Source: Occallatibacter gabretensis
GTDB taxonomy: Bacteria; Acidobacteriota; Terriglobia; Terriglobales; Acidobacteriaceae
Direction: 5' to 3'
Assembly (NCBI RefSeq): GCF_001449115.1
Contig: NZ_LAIJ01000012.1
Coordinates: forward strand, 424,947-488,946
DNA length: 64,000 bases
A program made the position numbers and the translations under genes. Positions 52,994-60,765 of this stretch are shown one piece after another (within the stretch, counting starts at the first letter, position 1; each line of letters begins with the position of its first letter). The notes under the pieces were generated by a model. That model ran no database searches and was not told the origin of the DNA. It was given only the letters and a program-made list of their open reading frames with translations.

Positions 52994-53478
52994 TACGATG
53001 ATTGTTTCACTGCGAGCCGTGACCGCGCATCTTGCATCCGCCCCATCGCCGGCACATGCCCCACCGCCGCACCCAGCCCAAACCGCGGCATATTCGCATA
53101 GACGGTCTCAAACTTGCCCGGCTCCACAAGATAGCTCTCATGCCAGATTCCCACCGTGCCATTGCCGCCGATGCGCCGGTTGAACTCCGCCCACGCCGGC
53201 AGATGCTTCGCATCCCGCGCATGCGCATACGCATGAAGATGATCAAAGCTCCGCCAGTACTGAATCACAGCAACGCCACGCCAGTAGACGAAATAGCTCG
53301 CATGGAGCAAACCCAGCTCAGGATGCTGGCGAAGCTCAGCAATCATAGGCGGCATAGCGGCGAACACCCGCGGCCAACTGCCCAGCGCAAAGAGCTTGTT
53401 AACCCGCGCGCCAATGAGAAACACCACAAACGATTCATCACTCTGCGCTGCATACCGGCCGGGAAAGATGGACATCAT
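52993..53478 (-). CDS. DUF4188 (monooxygenase-like) family protein
   Basis: The protein is about 161 residues. 'MSIFPGRYAAQSDESFVVFLIGARVNKLF', 'YWRSFDHLHAYAHARDAKHLPAWAEFNR' and 'GTVGIWHESYLV' match DUF4188, a dimeric ferredoxin-like fold related to heme-binding monooxygenases. Function is unproven. ATG 53478 has AAGGGGG 4 bases upstream; the frame is open further. Co-transcribed with yggS. Confidence 0.88.
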   Translation of the reverse strand: MMSIFPGRYAAQSDESFVVFLIGARVNKLFALGSWPRVFAAMPPMIAELRQHPELGLLHASYFVYWRGVAVIQYWRSFDHLHAYAHARDAKHLPAWAEFNRRIGGNGTVGIWHESYLVEPGKFETVYANMPRFGLGAAVGHVPAMGRMQDARSRLAVKQSS

Positions 53479-53559
53479 GCCCCCTTCAACTGCGCTCCGG
53501 GTAATAATTTCCAACCCATTCAAAGGCGCGAAGCGCAGTTCGCCGTGCGCGTAGCACCA

Positions 53560-54507
53560 TTAGTGCCCGTGCTCTTCCAAATACTTCTCCACCTCAAGCG
53601 CCGCCATGCAGCCCGTTCCAGCAGCCGTAATCGCCTGCCGGTACCGTCGGTCCTGAACGTCTCCGCACGCATACACCCCAGGCACAATCTGCCCATTCCG
53701 CGTAGTAAACACGTTGTTCTGCGTCAGAATGTAACCCTCAGCATCCAGATCAATCTGCCCATGAAACATCTTCGCGTTCGGCTCATGTCCAATGCCGAGA
53801 AAGACGCCGCTCACATGCAGAGTCTCCTCTTCTCCGGTCGCGGTGTTCTTAAGGCGCACACCACATACTTCCTTCTGATCGACTCCCAGAACCTCTTCGA
53901 CAATCACATTCGTCCGCAGCACAATCTGCGGATGCGCAATCGCCCGCTCCAGCATGATCTTGCTCGCCCGGAAATTCTCTCTCCGATGCAGCACAGTCAC
54001 CTTCGTCGCAAAGCGCGACAGAAAGATCGCCTCTTCCATCGCCGTATCGCCGCCGCCCACCACGGCAATCTCCAGCCCACGGAAAAAGAACCCGTCACAG
54101 GTAGCGCAGCTGGAAACACCATGCCCAATCAACTTCTGCTCGCTCTCAATACCCAACCAGCGTGCGCTCGCACCAGAGGCCACAATCAGCGACCGCGTAT
54201 CGATCTCACCAATCGAAGTACTCAGCCGGAACGGATGCCTGTGCAAATCGGCAGCCTTCAAATGTGCCGTCTGAAACTCCGCGCCAAAGCGCTCCGCCTG
54301 CTTCTTCATGTTGGCAATCAGCTCCGGCCCCTGAACGCCCTCCGGCCAGCCCGGAAAATTCTCCACCAGCGTAGTGATAGAGAGCTGCCCACCCGGCTCG
54401 TGGCCTTCCAGCACCAGCGGCTTCAGCCCGGCGCGTGCGGTGTAAATAGCAGCGGTAAGTCCGGCGCAGCCGGAACCAAGAATGACTGTTTCGCGTGTCT
54501 CGCTCAT
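53560..54507 (-). CDS. trxB: thioredoxin-disulfide reductase
   Basis: The 315-residue flavoenzyme moves electrons from NADPH to thioredoxin. 'VILGSGCAGLTAAIYTARAG' (FAD), 'SSCATCDGFFFRG' (redox Cys134 and Cys137) and 'IAVVGGGDTAMEEAIFLSRF' (NADPH) are plain. 'GVYACGDVQDRRYRQAITAAGTGCMAAL' closes the FAD site. CAGGAAA precedes ATG 54507. It lies upstream of DUF4188-yggS-yggU on the same strand. Confidence 0.97.
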   Translation of the reverse strand: MSETRETVILGSGCAGLTAAIYTARAGLKPLVLEGHEPGGQLSITTLVENFPGWPEGVQGPELIANMKKQAERFGAEFQTAHLKAADLHRHPFRLSTSIGEIDTRSLIVASGASARWLGIESEQKLIGHGVSSCATCDGFFFRGLEIAVVGGGDTAMEEAIFLSRFATKVTVLHRRENFRASKIMLERAIAHPQIVLRTNVIVEEVLGVDQKEVCGVRLKNTATGEEETLHVSGVFLGIGHEPNAKMFHGQIDLDAEGYILTQNNVFTTRNGQIVPGVYACGDVQDRRYRQAITAAGTGCMAALEVEKYLEEHGH

Positions 54508-54725
54508 CAATATTTTCCTGAGTCGATTCTATTCGTACAAATCGCCTCGGATCTCCACTAATAAGATGAAAGACGTGCTGGACTGGACTCTTTCCCGCTC
54601 CAGGCTCTCCCGGGATCCTTTTGTTAAGGTCGTGCGCTTCCACACGCTCTTTTGTGTAGCACCCCCTATTCATTTAGTCCGCCACGAGAGATACCTTGTT
54701 CTCAGTGTTCTCAAATGCTTCTGAG

Positions 54726-55292
54726 ATGGCTTTGATCCTGGCCAATACGCCTGGGGTTGATCTTCACAAACGTACCAATGTCAGGTGGGAGGAACTCGAA
54801 GTTATGTTCTCGGAATTAACAAACGTCAATTTAGACAACGCGCCGGCTTACTGGTTTCTGAATGCCCGCCATCTCCTCCTGGCGCATAACGAATCGGGAG
54901 ATGGTGCGTATTCCCTGATTCATCTCACAGCCCCTCCACGCCTTGAAACTCCCTACCATCTTCACCGTGCCGAAGATGAAGCGTTTTACGTATTAGAGGG
55001 TGAGCTTACTGTGATTCGCGATGGAGAGAAAATCGTGGCTGGACCAGGAAGCTATACTTTCCTGCCGAGGGGAGTGCCCCACGGATTTCGAACCAGCAGC
55101 GACAAAGACTCGCAAGTCCTGATCCATGCGATCCCGGGCGGTAAAGTCGGTTTCGTAGGAATGATGCTTGAGATGGCGATACGGATTTATGATCGTCACC
55201 AACTACCCGCAGCAACACCGCCCGATCTCAAAAAACTCAGCTCACTTTGTGAGCAGAACAACATCAGCATTCTCGGCCCGCTCCCGATTTGA
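54726..55292 (+). CDS. cupin-domain protein
   Basis: The 188-residue protein carries a single cupin barrel: 'TPYHLHRAEDEAFYVLEGELTVIRDGE' (motif 1 with His, His, Glu) and 'LPRGVPHGF' (motif 2 His). It resembles quercetin-dioxygenase-like cupins; the substrate is unknown. The surrounding 54.5-55.6 kb is less GC-rich than its neighbours and codon use looks different, a possible sign of transfer. ATG 54726 lacks a strong ribosome site; a TTG at 54696 is an alternative. Confidence 0.83.
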   Translation: MALILANTPGVDLHKRTNVRWEELEVMFSELTNVNLDNAPAYWFLNARHLLLAHNESGDGAYSLIHLTAPPRLETPYHLHRAEDEAFYVLEGELTVIRDGEKIVAGPGSYTFLPRGVPHGFRTSSDKDSQVLIHAIPGGKVGFVGMMLEMAIRIYDRHQLPAATPPDLKKLSSLCEQNNISILGPLPI

Positions 55293-55584
55293 AGAACTTC
55301 ATATCTTCGCGGTAACTGCGCACGAGCTTCAAATGAAGGAAGAATTTGAGATGAAAGCGGATGTATTGACCCTTTCAGTTCCTGCAGCCCTTCCGCATAG
55401 CCTACGTCCCAAAGCCTTGATTGGGGAATCCGTCAGGTTTTTACTCCCGTCTTATAAATGGCCATCCGCTAAATGGCCATCCGTGGCAGCCTAAAGCTAT
55501 CTATAGCCCATAATTCGTTGATTCTATTGGCAATATCATGCGCTTCTCTCTCCACTCAGCCTTCCACAGACCTATAATACGGAT
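55293..55584. other. gene-poor interval with a short tandem repeat
   Basis: About 290 bases. AAATGGCCATCCG occurs twice in tandem near 55456-55483. A short open frame (55351-55494) has no recognisable product. I see no RNA or promoter here. Confidence 0.4.
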
Positions 55585-55785
55585 ATGGCAAATTTGACTC
55601 TCGTCTACGGAATGCGCCTCCTCCCCGAGGGCGAAGTAAAGCAGATTCAGGACGCAACCCTGCAGCTCGCCAACGGCAATGAAGCGCACGTCACCATGCA
55701 CGTGCTCGAGGGCTCCCGCGAGCAGATCGAAGCCCAGCTCAAGCAAAGCCTCGACGCCTTCTTCGACTTTTACCCCGAGATTTGA
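55585..55785 (+). CDS. small hypothetical protein
   Basis: This is a 66-residue acidic protein (MANLTLVYGMRLLPEGEVKQ...FFDFYPEI) with alternating beta and helix patterns and no signal or membrane segment. Its composition is again typical of the host, unlike the cupin region. No ribosome site is obvious. Function unknown. Confidence 0.55.
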   Translation: MANLTLVYGMRLLPEGEVKQIQDATLQLANGNEAHVTMHVLEGSREQIEAQLKQSLDAFFDFYPEI

Positions 55786-55886
55786 TTCCGGCCCTAATCC
55801 GGCTCCGCTCTCCCAGAATTTTTTAATTCTGCCGCAGCCCAAACGGTCTGGCCCCTGCAGCAACTGCGAATGCTTGGAGCACTCGC

Positions 55887-58799
55887 ATGTTGGGCCTTTC
55901 TCATTCCAGAGCGCACCTCGCGCTCATCGGCATTCTTCTCGTCCTCTCACCCGCCATCGTTCAAGCCGGCGGCCCGCGCGCCGTCGCCGGAACCACCTAC
56001 TTCAACTCTTCGGTCATGGGCCAGCCTCTCTACTGGGCCGGCGGAAAGATCAATTACTACGTAGACCAGGGTGCACTCAGCGCCACGGTCAGCAATCAGC
56101 AGGCCGTCGCGATGGTCGACGCAGCCGCCGCGCTCTGGACCGCCATTCCCACCGCCGGTGTCACATTAACTGACAAGGGTTCGCTCGCCGAAGACGTCAG
56201 CGGCTCAAACACCACCCCCGGCAGCAACAACACCTTCGCCACTCCCGCCGACCTGACTCCATTTTCCACGGGATTTCCCGTGGGCGTAGTCTTCGACGCC
56301 GACGGCTCGGTCCTCGACACCCTCTTCGGCACGTATACAAGCGATCCCGCAAGCTGCGAATCGAACGCCGTGACCGTCTGGACCGACAACATCAACACCG
56401 ACGCCACCATCAGCCACGCCATCATGATTCTCAACGGCCGCTGTACAAACACCTCCGCGCGCATGTCGATGATGAACTTTGCCCTCGATCGCGCCTGGGG
56501 AGAAATTCTCGGCCTCGGCTACTCGCAGATTTATCCCAACGCTGCCGCCAGCATCAACACAGCGGAGATGGAAGCCTGGCCTGTCATGCAGCCATTCATG
56601 GGCGCATGCGGCTCCGCAGGTGGAACCTGCATTCCTGAGGAAGGCCAGCTCAGCCAGGACGACATCTCCGAGCTGAACCGCATCTATCCCATCACCGCAG
56701 CCAATCTCGCCGGCTTTCCCGGGAAGCGGCTCACCGCGGCCAACACCCTCTCCATCCAGGGCACAATCAGCTTTCGCGCCGGATACGGCATGCAGGGCGT
56801 AAACGTCCTCGCCACCCCCCTCGATGCCAGCGGCAACCCACTCTACAACTACACCGTAAGCGCAGTTTCAGGAGCCTATTTCAGCGGCAATCATGGCAGC
56901 CTGGTTACCGGCACAAACGCGACCAACGGCATTCCGCTCTCGCAGTACGGATCAAACGACCCCACGCTGCAGGGCTACTTCGATCTGCGCTACATTCCGC
57001 TGCCACCCGGTATGACCTCGGCCGGCTATCTGCTCACCTTTGAGCCCATCAGCACGCTCTACATCTACGGAAACGTCGTCGGCCCGTATCTCGACGGCTC
57101 GCCGCTGCCCTCCGGCACGCTCGCGCCGGTCACAGTCGCGACTCTCAGCGCCGGCGGCTCACAGACCCTCACCGTCAACGTACCCGATTCAGCCATAAGC
57201 GGCTTTGAGGATGCTATCTCCACCGCCGAGTCCCCGCGCATGCTCGCATCGAGCGGCGTCTGGACCGGCCTGCTCGGCCAGGTGCAGCAGGCCGACTGGT
57301 TCACCTTCCCCGTACGCGCCAACCGCACCTTCACCATCGTCACGCAGGCCATCAACGAGCAAGGCATACCGTCGACGTACAAGACCATGCCGGCCCTCGG
57401 CGTGTGGGATGCCTTCGACGCTGCAACTGCCGCACCCGTAGGCGTTGCCCCCGCGCTCAACGGCACCGCCCTCGGGGAAACATGGCTGCAGGTCACCGCC
57501 AGCGCCGATGACACCGTGCGCCTCGGCATCGCCGATATGCGCGGCGACGGCCGCCCCGACTACGCCTACAACGGCTGGGTGCTCTACGCTGACACCATAC
57601 AGCCGCCACGCCTGCCCGCCGCCGGAGGCCCCATTGTCATTGACGGCATGGGCTTCCAACCCTCCGACACGGTAAAGATCAACGGCCAGGCCGCGCAGAT
57701 CACCGGCATCTCGCCCAATGAAATCACCGCCATCGCTCCCGCCGCCGGCCAGGGCATCACCGGCTCCGTGAACGTGGAGGTCGACAGCCTTCCCGGCTAC
57801 AACGCCGTGGCTATTCTCTTAAATGGCATCAGCTATGACGCGGCCACAGGCGACTCACTCACCCTCGTCACCGCGCCTTCGAATACCGTCCCCGTAGGCG
57901 TGCCGCTCGCCTTCACCGTCACCGCGCTTGGCGCGGACCTCACACCCGCCGCAGGAGACACCGTCACCTTCGCCGTCGCTGCCGGAACAGCCACTCTCGC
58001 CTGCGGCCAACCAGTTTGCCCGGTCACTTCCGGTGGAGACGGCAATGCCACCATGAACATCACAGCCGTGGATACCACGCCCTCGGTGGTTACAGCCGCC
58101 CTCACCAACGGCGCGCAGCTCCAGGCACACTTTGAAGGCGGAACTCCGCCCGTGCTCTCTGCGCTCACCCCGCAGCTTTCGCTCGCCGCAGGATCCAGCA
58201 TCTCCTGGCCCACACAGGCGCTCGTGCTCAACAACGGCCTTCCCGTTGGCGGCCAGGCCGTGGCATGGCAAAGCACACCAAGCTCTGGCATCTCGGCTGC
58301 AGGATCCGCGGCAGCCATCACCGCCGGCAGCGGCATCGCCTCCAACATGCTCAGCGTCGGGCCGCTCACCGAGGGCCAGCAGTCCAGCGTCCAGGCCTGC
58401 CTCAACGGCACTCCGCAGTGCGTCAGCTTCTCGGCGCTCGGCTCGCGCCCGGAGTTTGCCACCGTCGAAGCCCTTTCCGGCGCCTCGCAAAGCATGGCCG
58501 CCACCGCTACGCCCAGCCAGATCGTGATGCGCGTCAAGGATATCGACGGCAATCCGATGGCCGGAGCCATCGTCACCTTCTATCAATCCATCTACGCGTG
58601 GAGTCCGCCCTGCCCGCCACACGGGCGTTGCGATCAAGCTCAGCTGTTGGCCGTCGAAAGCGCAACAGGGACATCAGCCATCGATGGCACAGTCAGCTTC
58701 GCCCCTGCGGGAATCCCCGGCGTAGCCACCAACACCACCGGCCTTGCCTCCACCGGCAACACTAGCACCGCCAGTGTGACCATCGAAATGCATCCCTAA
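55887..58799 (+). CDS. secreted IPT/TIG and Ig-like protein with degenerate matrixin domain
   Basis: The 970-residue protein has a signal peptide (cut near IVQAGG). Residues ~50-275 resemble a matrixin metalloprotease: an N-terminal 'INYYVDQG...ALWTAIPTAGVTL', a segment 'DRAWGEILGLGYS' in place of HExxHxxGLxHS, a 'MQPFMGACG' Met-turn-like stretch, and 'LSQDDISELNRIYP' typical of the domain end. The zinc ligands and Glu are all missing (Arg202, Ala203, Glu206, Tyr212). Then come beta domains, an IPT/TIG domain (~570-650) and bacterial Ig-like domains (~660-970). GGAG precedes the ATG. A surface adhesion role is a guess. Confidence 0.85.
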   Translation: MLGLSHSRAHLALIGILLVLSPAIVQAGGPRAVAGTTYFNSSVMGQPLYWAGGKINYYVDQGALSATVSNQQAVAMVDAAAALWTAIPTAGVTLTDKGSLAEDVSGSNTTPGSNNTFATPADLTPFSTGFPVGVVFDADGSVLDTLFGTYTSDPASCESNAVTVWTDNINTDATISHAIMILNGRCTNTSARMSMMNFALDRAWGEILGLGYSQIYPNAAASINTAEMEAWPVMQPFMGACGSAGGTCIPEEGQLSQDDISELNRIYPITAANLAGFPGKRLTAANTLSIQGTISFRAGYGMQGVNVLATPLDASGNPLYNYTVSAVSGAYFSGNHGSLVTGTNATNGIPLSQYGSNDPTLQGYFDLRYIPLPPGMTSAGYLLTFEPISTLYIYGNVVGPYLDGSPLPSGTLAPVTVATLSAGGSQTLTVNVPDSAISGFEDAISTAESPRMLASSGVWTGLLGQVQQADWFTFPVRANRTFTIVTQAINEQGIPSTYKTMPALGVWDAFDAATAAPVGVAPALNGTALGETWLQVTASADDTVRLGIADMRGDGRPDYAYNGWVLYADTIQPPRLPAAGGPIVIDGMGFQPSDTVKINGQAAQITGISPNEITAIAPAAGQGITGSVNVEVDSLPGYNAVAILLNGISYDAATGDSLTLVTAPSNTVPVGVPLAFTVTALGADLTPAAGDTVTFAVAAGTATLACGQPVCPVTSGGDGNATMNITAVDTTPSVVTAALTNGAQLQAHFEGGTPPVLSALTPQLSLAAGSSISWPTQALVLNNGLPVGGQAVAWQSTPSSGISAAGSAAAITAGSGIASNMLSVGPLTEGQQSSVQACLNGTPQCVSFSALGSRPEFATVEALSGASQSMAATATPSQIVMRVKDIDGNPMAGAIVTFYQSIYAWSPPCPPHGRCDQAQLLAVESATGTSAIDGTVSFAPAGIPGVATNTTGLASTGNTSTASVTIEMHP

Positions 58800-58807
58800 G
58801 AGCAGCT

Positions 58808-58866
58808 TCCGGGTGCCCCATTCATTCGGCGTTTCTTGCCGCTAGGGTGGGACAGCACTCCCACCC
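58808..58866. repeat. dispersed repeat family C, copy with imperfect stem
   Basis: CCGGGTGCCCC and GGGACAGCACTCCCACC flank a partly paired stem (CGGC/GCCG and CCCA/TGGG ends with mismatches). It lies between the IPT/TIG gene and ndh. Confidence 0.55.
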
Positions 58867-58956
58867 GTTCTCCCACCACCAAGCCAAAAGCTAATAGCTA
58901 GCAGCTAAGAACTACCCTCCCGCATCTGTTCAAATGAGGCCAGGCGAGGAGGAACA

Positions 58957-60306
58957 TTGAGCCAGCTCACCACTCCACGGGTTCCAGGCGCACGTCCGCG
59001 CGTCGTCATCGTCGGCGGCGGCTTTGCAGGAATCAACGCAGCCCGCGCGCTCGGCAAGCTGCCCGTCGATCTCACCGTTATAGATCGCCGCAACCACCAC
59101 ACCTTTCAGCCGCTCTTGTATCAAGTAGCCCTCGCCGTCCTCTCGCCCGCTGACATCGCGCAGCCCATCCGCGGCATTCTCGCCAAACATCAGAACACGC
59201 AAGTCCTCATGGACGAAGTCACCGCCATCGACACAACCGCCCGCACCCTCGCGCTTTCAAGCGGAGCAAGCATCGGCTACGACTACCTCATCCTGGCCAC
59301 CGGCGCCACGCACTCTTACTTCGGCCACGAGGAATGGGCAAAATTCGCTCCCGGCCTAAAATCCATCGAGGACGCCACCGAGATTCGCCGCCGCGTCCTC
59401 CTCGCCTTTGAGCTCGCCGAGCGCCAGATGCAGGAGCACGGCTGGCACCCGCCGCTGAACTTCGTCATCATCGGTGCCGGTCCCACCGGTGTCGAGCTCG
59501 CCGGAGCCATCGGCGACATCGCACAGTACTATCTCCAGCACGACTTCCGCCACATCGATCCCCGCAAGAGCCGCGTCATGCTGCTCGATGGCGGCGACCG
59601 CGTTCTCGCCACCTATCCACCGCAGCTCTCCGCCCGTGCCGCAGAGGAGCTCGCCGCGCGCGGAGTCGAGGTTCACACCAAAAGCCACGTCACCGGCGTC
59701 GGCGCAGGCTGGGTTGAAGCAAACGGCCAACGCACAGAAGCCGCAGTTATCCTCTGGGCCGCCGGCGTGCAGGCCTCACCCCTCGGCAAGCTGCTCGGCG
59801 CGCCCGTCGACAAGCGCGGCGCCGTCCTCGTCGACAACGAACTCAATCCACCCAGCACTCCAGACAAGTCATTTGAAACCACCTTCGTCCTCGGCGACCT
59901 GGCCCACTTCGAGCAGAACGGCAAACAGGTTCCCGGCGTTGCGCAACCCGCCATCCAGATGGGCAATCACGCCGCCAAAATGATCGCCACCGACCTCCAG
60001 GGCAAGCCCCGCCCGCCCTTCCATTATTTCGACAAAGGTGACATGGCTACCGTAGGCCGCCTGGCCGCCGTAGCCGATGTGAAATGGCCCTTTACCGCAC
60101 TCATGAGCGGCTGGACCGCCTGGTTCGCCTGGCTCACCGTTCACATCTTCTTCTTAATCGGCTTCCGCAACCGGTTCTCAGTCCTGTGGTCCTGGGTCTG
60201 GAATTACCTCACCTTCTCCGGCACCGCCCGCCTCATCACCGGCGACCAGACCCTGCCCGGCTGGGAAGAGCAAATCGAAGAAGGAAAGAAAGCCGCCAAC
60301 CCCTAA
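58957..60306 (+). CDS. ndh: type II NADH:quinone dehydrogenase
   Basis: The 449-residue flavoprotein has two dinucleotide loops: 'VIVGGGFAGINAARALG' (FAD, residues ~20-36) and 'VIIGAGPTGVELAGAIGDIA' (NADH, ~170). 'HHTFQPLLYQVA' and 'FVLGDLAHFEQNGKQVPGVAQPAIQMG' (quinone site region) mark the NDH-2 group; the C-terminal 'WLTVHIFFLIGF' helix gives membrane attachment. It passes electrons from NADH to menaquinone without pumping protons. The start is TTG at 58957 with GAGGAGG 5 bases upstream, which makes it credible. Confidence 0.94.
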   Translation: MSQLTTPRVPGARPRVVIVGGGFAGINAARALGKLPVDLTVIDRRNHHTFQPLLYQVALAVLSPADIAQPIRGILAKHQNTQVLMDEVTAIDTTARTLALSSGASIGYDYLILATGATHSYFGHEEWAKFAPGLKSIEDATEIRRRVLLAFELAERQMQEHGWHPPLNFVIIGAGPTGVELAGAIGDIAQYYLQHDFRHIDPRKSRVMLLDGGDRVLATYPPQLSARAAEELAARGVEVHTKSHVTGVGAGWVEANGQRTEAAVILWAAGVQASPLGKLLGAPVDKRGAVLVDNELNPPSTPDKSFETTFVLGDLAHFEQNGKQVPGVAQPAIQMGNHAAKMIATDLQGKPRPPFHYFDKGDMATVGRLAAVADVKWPFTALMSGWTAWFAWLTVHIFFLIGFRNRFSVLWSWVWNYLTFSGTARLITGDQTLPGWEEQIEEGKKAANP

Positions 60307-60337
60307 CCGCCTTTTGCTTTCGCTTGCCCCGCCATAA

Positions 60338-60396
60338 AGGCCGGGTGCCCCCTTCATGCGCGGCTTTTCGCGCATGAAGGGATAGCACTCCCGCTC
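60338..60396. repeat. dispersed repeat family C, copy with perfect 13-bp stem
   Basis: CCGGGTGCC and GGGATAGCACTCCCGC flank CCCTTCATGCGCG (60350-60362), a GCTTTT loop and CGCGCATGAAGGG (60369-60381). The stem bases differ from the nadA copy but pair perfectly. Confidence 0.7.
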
Positions 60397-60410
60397 ACTC
60401 TCCCTCAAAA

Positions 60411-60478
60411 TTGTCATCCTGAGGAAAGTTTCACGCTTTGCGTGAAACGAGTCGAAGGATCTGCGGTTGTTCTTGGTC
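60411..60478. repeat. dispersed repeat family A, copy 3
   Basis: GTCATCCTGAGGAAA is followed by a perfect hairpin (GTTTCACGC 60428-60436, GCGTGAAAC 60440-60448) and GAGTCGAAGGATCTGC. Confidence 0.7.
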
Positions 60479-60512
60479 TTCCTTTTCGTGAGTTCCATTA
60501 CAGTCGTCGGCT

Positions 60513-60553
60513 GCTCCGGGTCCCTGAAGTTGGAACCTGGGATAGCAATCCGC
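60513..60553. repeat. dispersed repeat family C, degenerate copy
   Basis: CTCCGGGTCCCTGAAG, then TGGAACCTGGGATAGCAATC. Flanks are recognisable, the stem is decayed. Confidence 0.45.
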
Positions 60554-60560
60554 CAACCCG

Positions 60561-60625
60561 CCATCCTGACCATAACCGTCTCATCCTGAGCGAACGAGTC
60601 ACCGAGCGAATTTCAGCTCGGAGGA
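60561..60625. repeat. dispersed repeat family A, copy 4
   Basis: CCATCCTGACCATAACCGTC is followed at 60580 by TCATCCTGAGCGAACGAGTC; the two left-half motifs lie in tandem here. Confidence 0.5.
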
Positions 60626-60671
60626 TAGGGAGCCGAGAATCTGGCATTACCGATTGGGCTAAATATTACCG

Positions 60672-60703
60672 TGCTATAGTTTGTCTGCCGCCGGATATCC
60701 GGC
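60672..60703 (+). promoter_or_regulatory. extended -10 promoter and adjoining palindrome
   Basis: TGCTATAGT (60672-60680) is an extended -10 box; TTGGGC at 60654-60659 is a poor -35 at short spacing. A perfect palindrome GCCGGATATCCGGC follows at 60690-60703, inside the expected 5' leader of the FG-GAP gene. Confidence 0.45.
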
Positions 60704-60765
60704 TTCTCATTCCATCCAGAACGGCTTTATCCAGACAAATCGGAAGCCGGAAACAAGAGGCTCCC

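Larger units (their letters stand above)
60307..60765. other. repeat-filled interval before the FG-GAP gene
   Basis: About 460 bases with no gene. It contains two family C elements and two family A elements in alternation (60338-60396 C, 60411-60478 A, 60513-60553 C, 60561-60625 A), then a promoter-like stretch. Confidence 0.7.

Noticed and set aside
55351-55494. Short open frame after the cupin gene
   Set aside because: There is no ribosome site, no recognisable product, and the end lies in a short tandem repeat.
57833-58637. Two long minus-strand frames opposite the IPT/TIG gene
   Set aside because: These are mirror frames of a GC-rich gene with no family features.
60307-60640. CRISPR array
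   Set aside because: The repeats alternate between two families, have unequal spacing and no uniform direct repeat; no cas gene is in the window.
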